From assembly GCF_022539505.1 (NCBI RefSeq), contig NC_061510.1, positions 35,179,047-35,243,046 on the forward strand: a DNA stretch of 64,000 nt, written 5' to 3'. Of this stretch, positions 23,263 to 35,200 are shown one piece after another. Under the pieces are notes generated by a model. The model was not told the DNA's origin. It worked only from the letters and a program-made list of their open reading frames with translations, and ran no database searches. Position 1 is the stretch's first letter. The number at the start of each line of letters is the position of its first letter. The position numbers were made by a program, and so were the translations under genes. The DNA is from Lolium rigidum (lineage: Eukaryota; Streptophyta; Magnoliopsida; Poales; Poaceae).

Positions 23263-24842
23263 AGGAACAGGGACTTTTTTCCCAAGATACCGTTTCGTCC
23301 TGGGCTCCCGCGAGTCCCAGGGCGAAACCCTAACCCGCCGCCGCCGCCAGCCGCGTCCTTCTCTCCCCCGCCTCGCCGCCGCCAGGAGGCGCCACCGGGC
23401 AAAGCTCGGTCGGCGTCGGCGGCGGCGGGGCGCCTTCTCTCCTCCTCGTGGTGATGGCGGCGCGGGCGGCATCGGTGCGGGGAGGCGCGGCGCTGGGCAG
23501 GGGGCGTGGCGGCGCGGCCGTTCGACGGCGGCGCGGCGGCTCTGCGGGTTGTGCGTGCTCGGGGCGGCGGCGGCTTCCGCGGAAGCTTCTGCAACGGCGG
23601 GCGGCGCGAGCTCGGCCCGTTGCGGTCTGTTGGAGTTGGGCGGCGCGGCGCGAGGGAGGGCGTCCATGGCGCCTGGCGGTCGGCGGCAGCGCAACACCCT
23701 GTGAGTGGAGCCGGACGGGCAGCGCGGCCAGGGCGGCCGCCTCGCGCGCGGGCCGGGGCAGGGGCCCCGGGCCCGGCCGAGCCCACCAAATCCCTAGATC
23801 TGGTACCACAGGCAGCCATGAGGCTGCAGGTGCTGCTCTGGCCACTTCCAGGTCCGTGGTGGTGCTGCCGGCCGACGAGCGCTTTTGGAGGCGGATCCCT
23901 TGCTTTGTGGTCCTCCGGGCTCCCTCGGATCTGTGGCGGGCGGAGTTTGGACGCCGGGGCGGCGGCCCTGGACGGTGGGTGGCGACGTTGACCGGAAGGC
24001 GGGTGGCGTTCGCTGGTGCTGGCCGATCTCCTTGGCCGTGTGGACGGTGAGGAGTCGGTGGATGGCTGGTGCGGCGTAGTCGTGCTCCGGCGCGTTCTTC
24101 GTCTGTTCGTTGGCGTCTCCACTTTCCGATCTTTCTGCGCCAGATACGGCATGGTTGGTCCTCGGACTGCCCGTTCTGCGTCCGTGCGAGCTCGGTAGGG
24201 GAGCTGCCGGGGGAAACTCTTGGCTGGCTCGGTGCCAGCCACATCGGCAGCGACGATTCTATCGCCGTTCTCCTTCTTGAAGGGCTGGTGAGGCAACCCT
24301 CCCCTAATTCCTCTTCTTCCCGGGTGAAAACTCAGGCTTTGGCCGGGCGACGATGGCGCATTGCGTCGTTCTCCTCCTTGGAGGCGCCGCTTTGGGTTGA
24401 GGGGACAGAGGGCTTTCGGTGTGGTGACAATGACGGTGGTGCGGTTTGGGTGTGTCTATGGTGAGGCCTATGGCGGCAGTCAGCAAGTTCAAGGCTTTCT
24501 TTGGGCGCTCCACCACCGCTAGGCTCTGTGTTGGCCGATGAGATGGGAAGGGTCCCTCCTTCGGCGGCAGCAAGGCGAGGTGGTCTCGGAGCCGGATCTT
24601 CATCTCTTTGACGCTGGTGCTTCTTCCCCTCGCTTGGCACGTCTCTTTCCGTCCGCGGCAGTTCTCCGTAGCTTGTACTTGTGGGCTCTTTGGTGGCGCT
24701 GCCGAGTGGAATTCTCTGTAGTTCCTCTAGGGCTTTGCCTCTTTCTTTTACCTTGTTCAAGTTTGTGTAATCAGCACCATTGTATCCTAGCCGGTTGATG
24801 GCTTTATTAATTTAAAGCTGGGCTCTCGAGCCTTATGTTTAA
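23263..24842 (+). mobile_element. GC-rich non-coding retroelement (non-LTR type) between GA repeats
   Basis: A 1.6 kb block, very GC-rich at its 5' side (GGGCGAAACCCTAACCCGCC near 23320), ending in GGCTTTATTAATTTAAAGC and GAGCCTTATGTTTAAA at about 24800-24842. GA microsatellites abut both sides (23239-23262 and 24844-24857), consistent with a target duplication of GA repeat sequence. Long ORFs here (up to 386 codons) are low-complexity Arg/Pro/Ala frames on both strands and lack domains. Probably a non-autonomous LINE-derived element. Confidence 0.5.
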
Positions 24843-24983
24843 AGAGAGAGAGAGAGAGGTGACTACTGGTTTTCTACGTGATCTCACATATGGTCAATCA
24901 AATCCTCTTGAAGTCGACCGTGAGTGTGGTGATCACAAATCTCATGATGCCCATGCCCAACAATGTTGCCCTAGGCTCCGGGT

Positions 24984-25480
24984 CTACCAATTCACCATAA
25001 AATTGCCACCTTGACCAAAGAGGCTATCATCACGGTCATCCTTAATGGTCATGTTGGGCACGGTCACACAAGCAATCATCACCTCCCACATAGTCTTAAT
25101 GATCCATGTTCTAGCAGGGTGCTGAATAATAGCAACTGGGTTTGGAGCACACCAAATTCCCGCTCCACATCCTTCATACAAGGCTCTTATTCTTTTGCAA
25201 ACCTCTTACATTTCTTTTCTTCAGGGTAGTTGATTGTATTCATAATTGTAGACCAATCAGGATAGATACAATCAGCTAGATAGTATCCCTTGTTCTATGC
25301 ATGGATATTGATACTATAGTTGACCACTTGAGCATTGCATTCCACAAGCCTAGATAATACCTGAGAGCGTTGGAGCACATTGATATCAATTGTGAGAACC
25401 TATCATGCTAAAGAAAGACAGCAAATCCACATATCTTGTGGCACAACCGCCTCAAGAATGACGACGCACCCATCCACATG
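24984..25480 (-). pseudogene. Fossil PIF/Harbinger transposase, C-terminal part
   Basis: Read on the minus strand with frame breaks and stops, the sequence gives pieces characteristic of plant Harbinger (HARBI1-like DDE nuclease) proteins: VILEAVVPQDMWI, DINVLQRSQVLSRLVE, VNYSIN, GYYLADCIYPDWSTIMNTI, HPARTWIIKTMWEVMIACV and MTIKDDRDDS. In the family these are the region between the second and third catalytic acids and the C-terminal helices (usual form ARTWDxExMWEVMxACVIMHNMIxEDERDDS). Internal stops at about 25300 and 25405 and altered key residues show it is dead. The DNA-binding partner gene is not seen. Confidence 0.7.
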
Positions 25481-27504
25481 TGTGCTATGTTGCCCTTACC
25501 AAGCAAAATGATAGAACATGTCTTAGGCACGGAGGATGAACGGTTCTAAGCCAACGGTCGACGAAATGGCCGAACATGTCCTGTCACGGAAGATAGTCGC
25601 AAAAACCAGTTGAGCCTTGGGACGAAGACATGACACTACAACATCATCGCTCTAGGTCCCAAGATCGTACAATTGCGCACAACAAAGCCGGCAATAGTCC
25701 TGTACTCTCGCGAGCAGCAGCCAAACCGGACTACACCAACAAAGCGATGAACGGTGCAGATGATGGGGTCACAACGGTGAGGGAGGGGGTTTCTTTAGTT
25801 GTGCATTGGTATGTGTGCCACTAGCGGGCGAGTCTGGGGAGGACCAGAGGAGGATGCACGCGAACATGGGTGTTATGCGCGTGGCCGCATTCTCAACCCA
25901 AATTTGGGCTTGAAATAGGTCATCGCGGACTCTCCTCTTGTTTCTTTCCAAATGGACTAATCATTCTTTTTTGTCACTTTGTTCCATTGGAAAAGGATCG
26001 GGTCGAGCAAACAGGGGTCGAAAGCCGGACTCTTCCTAACCGTTTCTACACTGTGTATAGGGAAAGAAAGAGGGGAGGTAATTTGTTTGGGACGCGTCAT
26101 TGGGTCATGCCCATATTCGGAAGGATTCGGTCTGTTTGGATTGAACAGAAGATGCCTTAACTAACCCACGGAAGATCAATACGCTCTACATGACATCGCT
26201 TCCATTCTCTCAACAGGTTCATCGACCTTGGCTGCTTTGATTTTTCTTTCTTCTTGCGGCTCTGCTACTTCACATCTACTATTTTGCTGGTGCTTTGGAT
26301 TTTTTACCTATTCTTTTCCTTTTTCCTTCGGTAACTTCTCTCTTTGTCTTTGCACTTTCTTTTTTCCATTTCAATTTTTTTTCTTTGCAAAAATTTGGTA
26401 TTTCTAACTAGTTTAACCAATATAAATTTCTAAGAACAGATGCTTAGGATTAGGATCATCAGCTTGGACACAAAAAGTTCTCGGTCAACTTAAAACGATG
26501 CTCCATTTTTGGTCTTCTTCTTATTCTTCTTTAACTTTAGCGACCTTGATTCTTCCCAAAGATAATATCATACTTTATGTTGCTACGGTCGACAAGTTTA
26601 CCGTGACCTGGTTTACAGATTACGGCGCAGAAGAAGAAGCAAAGTTTTCTTCGAAACTCCTGATGAAGACTTTTTGTTCATAGTTGATGCATGTAAGAAG
26701 ATGGAATCATCAGAAAGTAGAGTCATCGAAAGATGACCCTCTGCATCTCCCCGCGCGCCCCTGCACGACTGAGAGGAAAGCTGCCATGGAAAAATTGAGA
26801 CCACGACTTTGACATAGCAGTTTTCTATTTTATCTTGAAGGTTTTCATCTATCGTAGGCTAAAAGGTCCAACGGCTAGTGATGCGTTCTCTCCGCGGGAC
26901 TAAAAAATCTCACATTCCTGACCAAAAGACAACGCATCCAAGGTCAGCGACTATTTTCCGTTTACATGTGATGGTTGCACGTCGCTTTCTTGATTTATTT
27001 ATTTGCAGTGTATTATTTTCTCGATCACCCTCCAGCTATATGGACAGTTGCTAACCAGGGGCCAGCACAACAAGGGCTGGTTCTCACGCCATTCTACAAG
27101 TAGCCACCCGCGCCAAACAAGGTCCAACTCACAGCATGATGAAAACGTACCATTGGGTCCTACGGATCTAGAGCTCCAAACCCGTACGCCTCGACCGTAT
27201 TGCCAAGACGGCAACACGTTAACTCATTCGCGCTGAAACAGACCTGGGACGCCCCAAGCAAACGCCAGTCTAGCCCGTCATTGCCTTTCCGTTTTCTTTG
27301 GTGATATCTCTTTCTTTCTCTGGAGAGGAAGTTTTTTTCTTCAAGTGAAAGCATTATTTTCATGGAGAAAAATCTGTACTCCCCACGACCCTAAATAATT
27401 GTCACAAGTACAATATATCTAGACACAGTTTAGACTATATTTTGACTAAATCTGCGTTAAGTACTTAGGACCGAAGGACATATCATGTAATATCTACATG
27501 GAAA
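25481..27504. other. Unclassified sequence, no gene recognised
   Basis: The first several hundred bases may continue the dead Harbinger element. Short ORFs (about 95 codons at most, 25870-26160) lack motifs. A TA/CTCCCC..-to-..ACCGAAGGA stretch at about 27378-27479 looks like a decayed Stowaway MITE. Confidence 0.4.
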
Positions 27505-28309
27505 TGTTGAAATATTGGACCTATATTAGATTTTAGATTTTCCTATAAATCTCAAAGTTCACATAGTGGTAGGCCAGGTAAGTTTGAGCCTAAGTTGGTA
27601 GCAACTCACTAGGTAGTGATAAAAGGTGAGAAATTTAGTTTCACATGGAAAGTTGAGAGGAAGTTAGACCACCTTATAAGGTGGGTTGTTCCATCACTAG
27701 TAAGTGAGTGAGTAGAGGAGTGATACACGTGCGCTCCTCCTCGTCTCGACACGCCGAGCCCGTGTTGAGTGGATTGTCGGTTTGGGTACCCGAATCGTGT
27801 GCTATCTGTAACTGACTCGAAATGTGCGACGTGTTAGGGTTTTGCCACCTCTTTCTAATTGCGCCGCTATCGTAGTCTACTCCATCCCGCCCGCTGGCGT
27901 GTACTGGAGAACGGGAGAGCAGGTCTCCGGAACCACTCGCCTTTGCGATCATGTACGGGAGAGGGTGAATTAGGTTTTTGGAAAAGCGTTCTGCGCTCTG
28001 CGCGACTGCTCAAACTCTTCATCACGGGTCGTCTTCCGTCCAAGTTGGATGGTGCTGCCTACCGTCGCCTTTAACGTCATCTACTTCGACCCGTCGTCAA
28101 CAACGTTATCATGAACACCTCCACCTCCACCAGAGCGGTACGTGCGATATATCTCGATCTGTTTAACAATGGATGTTGTACCGTTTGTCCTGCTACTATT
28201 CATGTTGATTAATACATCTAGTATGTACGAGTTTTACATGTTAGTAGTTGCCGGCATCATGCTTAATATTCTAGAATTAATCATGCAAATTGTGCCTAAT
28301 TATCCAACA
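27505..28309 (+). mobile_element. Solo LTR, copia type
   Basis: An 805-base unit starts TGTTGAAATATTGGACC and ends TAATTATCCAACA, i.e. TG...CA. Flanks GGAAA and TGAAA agree at 4 of 5 positions, a plausible decayed 5-base target duplication. The interior matches my memory of Triticeae Ty1/copia LTRs (CACATGGAAAGTTGAGAGG; TTAATCATGCAAATTGTGCC). No primer-binding site or coding region follows, so a second LTR and interior were probably lost by recombination. Confidence 0.65.
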
Positions 28310-29218
28310 TGAAATGATATCGTTTGGCTCGTTGAAAATTGCACAAGAGATTAGTGTGTTGAGAATATAGAGAACAAAGAGGTTACCTACCAACGTATAT
28401 CCACAAATTGTCAAACATGTGTTAAATTCCATACTTGAGGAACACTAGAATGTATATAAATATTGAGCGTGGTATTTCACAACTTTTGTTAAACGAAGAC
28501 CTGTCTGAAAATATTCAAGCTTCGGAAGTAAAATGTGTGAGATAAATTTTAAGTGTATTTAAGGTTGTTAACATACAACCGAAGAGACGAAAGAACAAAT
28601 TGTGCATATTTGTGGCTATTCCAAATATAGATAATGTACATATGGGTCACACTCATATATTCTAGAATAACATGGATGGTTTCCAAAAGGAAAATTGCAA
28701 AGTAATAAACCGGTAGCTCCGACTGAGGAAGATGAATCGACTCAACCCACAGCCGCATATTGAAGGAACTGGGATCTTACCTTACAGGGGAGCAATGCAT
28801 CAGTGCTAAAAAAATACTAGTTGTTCCACATTATTATTACATAATAAATAAGACACAGGGCCTACTCTGGGCTTATCTTGGGCTCCCAGTGCAAATTGGA
28901 CCGACACAGCCCATTCCAGTCCAGTGGAGCACGAGTCCATCATCATCAATTCATCATTCGGTAACTCGTGGTAACGCCGTCGTCATTTCCCCATTCACTT
29001 CACTTGGAGTGCACTTGACGCTTCAGCCACCTCTTTCTCTTTACTCCACCAACCGGCCCCACGGCGTACGTCGTCACAGCTCACAGCACGGTACGACTTG
29101 TTTCCTGCATCTCCTCTCCCTCTCGCCCACCACCACCTCGCTCCCACACGACACGCCCCCAAAACCCACCCACTCCGTCCCCTTCCTCCGGCATCCGGCT
29201 CGCCGGCGGCGCGCCGGA
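28310..29218. promoter_or_regulatory. Upstream and leader region of PIR
   Basis: The last ~120 bases before the PIR start codon are C/T-rich with CTCTCC and CCACC runs, typical of a grass 5'UTR. No TATA box is clear. The distal part is AT-rich and featureless. An overlapping frame from 28760 runs through the leader and past the first donor, and is judged a shadow. Confidence 0.45.
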
Positions 29219-32200
29219 ATGGCCATCCCCGTCGAGGAGGCCATCGCCGCCCTCTCCACCTTCTCCCTCGAGGTAAAAGCCCCGCCCCGCCCCGTCCCTC
29301 TACACCCCCCTCCCCCGTTCCCGGTTCGCGCGCGCCCGATCTGCCCGGGCCCCGACTCGGAGAAGCCGCTACGCGGGAATGCGGTGCCCGCGCGCGCGTC
29401 TCCTCCGGCCCGCGGAGCGTTCTCCCCTTCCCTCGCCGCTCGAGTGGCGCTGCGAATTCGGCGCCGGTAGCTCGACAGCTCGTTCGTTCGTTCGTCTGCA
29501 CGTGTTCAACGCCCGTGGAGAAATGCGAGTGTAGAGTAGGGTTTTCGGTGCTTCGCGCTTGTCCGAATTGAGTTTCGGCGATATACATTGTGACGATGCT
29601 TTCGTAAATCCAACTGTGTCCACTCTCGGTTTGCTGAGGAGGGCCCGTTAGTTTTGGCCAGATGTGTTCAATATCGAGTCCCTAGTTGAAAATGGGCAAC
29701 ACTTCCGGTTCAGTTGCGGGTTGGTTCTGGTCTTACTGTCCAAACCTGGTGCTACTCCCAGTGGTCTGTAAAACTCTGTTGTGTTTTCTATATAAAGCAG
29801 GGCTTCAGCCTTTTCTCTAAAAAAAGGGGAACACACCCATGTTTCCGTCCAGTGCACTCTAAGATGAAATGTTGGAACTTGGACGCCCACGAACTGCTTT
29901 ACATAGGTCTGAGAGCATGAGCTCGTCGTCAGGCTAGTACAAGTTCAGTTTCATGGTTACCGGGAGCTGATGTGGACCGAGTATAACCATGTTCACTTAG
30001 GTTAGGCAGTCTTCTATATGTGGCTATTCACGTCTAACATGTACGAGTGTTGTTGTGTTGAGGGGTGTGAGCTCCAGATCCTTGCGCTATTACGATTGCC
30101 ATATGTTACGGTCGTGAGCTTCTTCTATTAATTAGTTTCCTTTAAAAATTTCAGGATGAGCAGCCAGATGTGCAGGGCTTAGCTGTGCTCCTGTCAAGTG
30201 AAAGATATGCAACTAATAGTCCTATTGGTATGTGAACGTCATAATGTTTTTCATCCTGCTGATGTCCACACTTGTTGAGCTGATTGCTAATGGGCAGATG
30301 GCACCCAGAATCACAAATGCAAAGCATGAATATACTCATTCGATTGCAAGACCTGTTATTTATTTTCCTTGTTTTGCTGCAAACAAAAGAATTGCTCAGT
30401 TGTCAAAGAAAAGAAACATCATTCAATTAATCTTGAGTTGCCTACTGTAATCCAAAACTTGCACTCTTATGTTCAGAGTACAGTGATGTTGCTGCTTATC
30501 GTCTATCATTAGGAGAAGATACAAAAGCAATCAACCAGCTGGTATGTAATTGTTATTTTCTTTGTTCTTGCATTGTTCATGATTTTAGGGCTGGTATGTA
30601 ATTGTTATCGGTTTCCGCCTGATAAATCTCTTGTCAGAGCGATAAATCGCCCCAAACAAGGAACACAGCCTACATGGCAATATCTTAGCGGCGACCCTCT
30701 GATTCATGATAAATCAGCCGATATTTTGAACATTGCATTTGTTTCTTTGTCTCCATGTGACATCCTTGTCAATAACTAATACTGCGCCACCTTTTGATCC
30801 ATATGTATTTAGTCCCACTTTTTTGGGGGAAATTCTCGTACTTAAGTGATGTGCATGGGAATAGCTATGTATGTGCCATTGCTGATCTATTTGAAGTATA
30901 AACTGTTGATCAAAGAAGCAACCTCAGTCGTTGAAGTCTGCACTCTTGCTTCCTACCTAAAACATCGTATTTCCCCTCTAAAGCCATAACAGAGATGCAT
31001 ACATGAACGTGCACCCAAACATGTGCATAGATACGTAACATACCTCTTTCCGTGCTACCACCATCGCAATTAGTTCATTGTAAATGTATATTCTAGCGAT
31101 CATCCACCCTTATCTTACCACCACTATTCACAATTTTCTGTCTGCTTTTCTTTTCCCCCATCACTATACTGATGAACTATATCACCACAAGTTCTCAACT
31201 TATCTGATGCCACTACTATGAACAATATCTGTTCTTTATTTTGCTCTGATTTATGATGGAAGAAATAACAATCAAGTAGTCAAGGTTGCTGAGTTTATAT
31301 GGGTCTCAGTTTGCTTCTTAATTCTAGCAACTGTACTGTAGCAATAGTTCAGTACAAAGTGCCCTTGATGTAACTCACAAGAAAAAAAGTTTTGGTTTCA
31401 AGGAGCAAAATGAATCTTGGAAGGATTGTATATTTGATATATTGTAGCTCAATTTGTTATGACCCCTTTTTCCTCTTTTGATCCTTTGTTCTTTCCATTC
31501 TTAATGTCACTGCATTTCTTAATGTAACTGCATTTCTTAATGTAACCGCATTTCTTCATGTCGCATTAAATGGGAAATTCTTACCTTTCTTGCATCGCCC
31601 TGTGGATAAAATGAACTGCAGAATACTCTGATTCAAGAGGGAAAAGAAATGGCTTCTTTACTATATACATACCGGAGCTGTGTTAAAGCACTACCTCAGG
31701 TTAACTTCTGCTTACTCTGTCCATTCACTTATCTCCATTTAAATAATCGCCACATTATGCCATCATGCTGTTGCTATCTGTAAAAAAGTTTCATATTACT
31801 TTGTTTACTTCCAATTCAACGTCATATGACAACAGTAAGTCAGTGGTAATTCTTCCACCAAAAAGTAACTAATTTCCTACTTTGAATCCTTGCTGTGGTT
31901 CTATGTCCCAGTACCACCATACAAGTCTTCTGTAGTTCTTGTTAATTTGTGAAGTTAACCTACTAGAACACAGCTACTCTCTTTTTTCACTCCATGATGG
32001 TCAATAAAGATATGTGCAAACTTCTATTGGTTGCGTTGATTGAATCACATCCTCTCCGAGCTCGCTCTGATTTGGGTTGATTATTTTATGAAATTTTATC
32101 TGGTAGATTCTGAAATCAAATATTCTTAATTTTTAATTAAGTTTACTCCGGAGTATCTGTTGTGTGTCGAGTTTCTTTTCTGTAATGCTGATACCATATG

Positions 32201-35200
32201 GTTCATAGACTTCCCCTAGTGTTGTATAAATTCCTTATCATTAAGCACATAATTCTGTACTATAGTCTTGATTGAGTATCATAGACTGTTGAATGTTGAT
32301 TGCAGCTGCCAGATTCAATGAAGCATAGCCAAGCAGATTTGTACCTGGAAACCTATCAAGTTCTCGACTTGGAAATGAGCCGTTTACGCGAAATTCAGAG
32401 ATGGCAGGCATCTGCTGCTTCAAAGGTAGGACCTCCCACATAATCCCCCGTTGACTGCACAGTGATAATGTCTTCATATGCCGATTTAGATTAGGACAAT
32501 TGTCCTGTTATCTTCATTGTGTTTGGGCTTATGTCATCCTCACCATTTTCCTTGTGGAACAGTGGTAACTTATTAGCATTTGTCAGCAGTTCAACCTTCA
32601 GAAATATTTCAGCATCTATTTCAGATTTTAACAGCATTTTATCATCTGGTGCAGCTGGCAGCTGATATGCAAAGGTTCTCTAGGCCCGAGAGACTGGTCA
32701 ACGGACCCACAGTAACTCATTTTTGGTTTGTTCTTTTACCCTGGCGACTGTTGTTTGGCTTTCTTTTCGTTGAGAGTTATGATATAATGTCTATGGATTA
32801 ATATTAATTGGATACTTGTTTACTCCATATAGCTGTAATAAAGGATTAAATGAAGTGAATCACGATGAAATTGTGCTCCAAATTACAAAACTTGCTAGTT
32901 CCTAATTGCGAATCAATGAACCAATACATCTAAATCAAGTACTCGTAGAAATGTTCTGGTAACAGTTCCCAGAACTCTGTCTCTGGAATACCCACTTATA
33001 GGTCTAGCAGTCATGAGCATAGATATTTCTATGATACAGTTGCGCATCACTGCTATAAATAGGATCCATTATACATCATTCTGGCTTCCCAGAAGCTTTT
33101 CATATATATATTTTGACTTTTCTTGAACTTCCTCAACCTTAGGGAAAATAGAGCTTCCAAGCTTAAACTATTTTCATTAATATATTTTTAGAGCAGCATT
33201 CTTAAGGCCTACGAAGCACCGATACTTCAAACTTTGCCGTGTCCGCGTACAATACTCCGCCGATACTCCGATACTCCCGATACTCGGGCGATACGCGTAT
33301 CCTAGGAGTATCGTATTTTCTGATTTAAAAAGAAATAAACAAAATGCCGATACTCGGGTGATACGCGTATCCCAGGAGTATCATCTTTTCCTATCTAAAA
33401 AGTAAGAAAAATATGCCGATACGCCACTGGGGACGTTATCGACACGACTGAGACATGGGAAGCCCAGCCAAGGCTCACTACTAACCCAAATAACCAGTGC
33501 GCTCTCTATCTATTCGGTTGATTGGCTATCACAGCGGATCAGGAGTGACTGAGCGCACCGTGGCCGTTGCTGAAGGTCTTGCTTTCTGCTGGGTGTGCGT
33601 GCTTGTTTGCTGCCAGGCTTGCTTGCTGCCCGACTGTCCTATGTGGTGTTGCTTGCTGCTGGTGTTGGGCGATGATGCCATTGATGTATTTTGCAAGCAC
33701 GAATGGGGAAGTATAATGATTGAGGAAATTGATGAGATGATCATTCGGACATCGAGGACTTAAAACAGAAATAGGGGCAATAAATGGGACATATTTTTCA
33801 TAGCATTCAATTATTATTTTTCTAAATCACAAGGCATTTTATTAATTTTTATATGTATACTCGCCGTATCTTCGTATTGCTATTTCTAGAAATTACGTAT
33901 CCCGTATCCCCGTATCCGTATCGCCGTATCGGTGCTTCGTAGGTTAAGGCCATGCCTTTTATATTCTAATTCAGTATGCGAGTTGTATTGTTTAATTGAG
34001 AATCCGTTGTATAATTTTATCTTGATGCTGCTTGTTTGATTTCAATGCAGGTCTATGCTGAAATTGCTTGATGTACTTCTACAGCTCGATCATCTTAAGA
34101 ATGCAAAAGCAAGTATACCTAATGATTTTTCATGGTACAAGAGGTACATGATCATGGCTTGACTTTTAATTCCCAGACCACCTACTACAACCACTAATGA
34201 TGAAAGTATGTTTATGCAGTAAAATTGGTTGATTGCAAATTGATTTTCTCATTATTCAACAGGTGTGAACAAATGTTGGTTTCAAATGCTGATGCATTAA
34301 GAACAAACCTCTCTAGGGTAGTTGACAATAAAGAATTGAGGATATCTGGAGTCCACATTCACTTTCAGTTTAGTTACATGCTAGGTACTTCAAATAAGTA
34401 ATTACATGCTAACAGTTTCCAAGTTTTTGCATGTAGTATAATGCATGGTGACTGGTGAGGTATTTATTCACTAGTTCAGAGATCAAATAGTCACTCGAAA
34501 TTGAAGGAAGTTTCAGTAACCTACTCAGCGAGCAGATTGCGCGAATGGTCTTGGACTGCTTGTGCATTGCTTTAAGTGGCGACTGTAACTAAGTAACTCT
34601 TGCAATTTTCAACAGGCTGTAGTTACTGTACTCATTAGCATATCACATAGTTATGATTTCGCTCCAACATAGTTTGGTGCATGCTGTAATTGGTAGTAAA
34701 AAAGAAACCATTTCTTAGTACCTCAGTAAGTTACTTAGAACCAGTCTAGCACAGCCACTTTACCATGTATCAATATTTCCATGAATTGATCTTTTTTTTG
34801 GTAAATGTTAAATGTTACTCCCTCCGTCCATAAAAGGATGCCGGAGATTTTTGTCTAAATTCGGATGAATCTATACACTAAATAGTGTCTAGATACATCT
34901 AAATTTAGAGAAACTTGCGACACCCTTTTATGGACAGAGGTAGTATTTTCTTATGATTTATGGTTTGGAAGGTATATCCATGTTTGTGTTTTATTCTTGA
35001 TCCACATAGATGCTCCAATAATTTGTTACTGCTTACACTTTGATGCAGAACATTTACTCAAGTAAGCACCCAGTGGCAGGACACTGACACTATGAGAGAA
35101 GAGCTTGATGATCTTCAGGTTGTTGATTTGTGATATCATTGAAATTTCAAGTCACCATGACCATGGTTATTCTGCATGTATTTTAAGTATTTTCAAGAAT

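Noticed and set aside
23136..24296. 386-codon and overlapping 304- and 200-codon ORFs on both strands
   Set aside because: They are Arg/Pro/Ala low-complexity frames caused by extreme GC content within a non-coding retroelement; no domain and no codon-position pattern.
28760..29470. 236-codon plus-strand ORF overlapping the PIR start
   Set aside because: It runs through the leader in frame with the PIR ATG and then past the first donor into the intron; only codons from 29219 to 29272 belong to PIR.
34262..34320. Exon-like segment in PIR intron 7 reading [18 protein letters not shown]
   Set aside because: It has an acceptor-like start but no donor that keeps frame, and the conserved protein (WYKRTFTQVS) joins perfectly without it.
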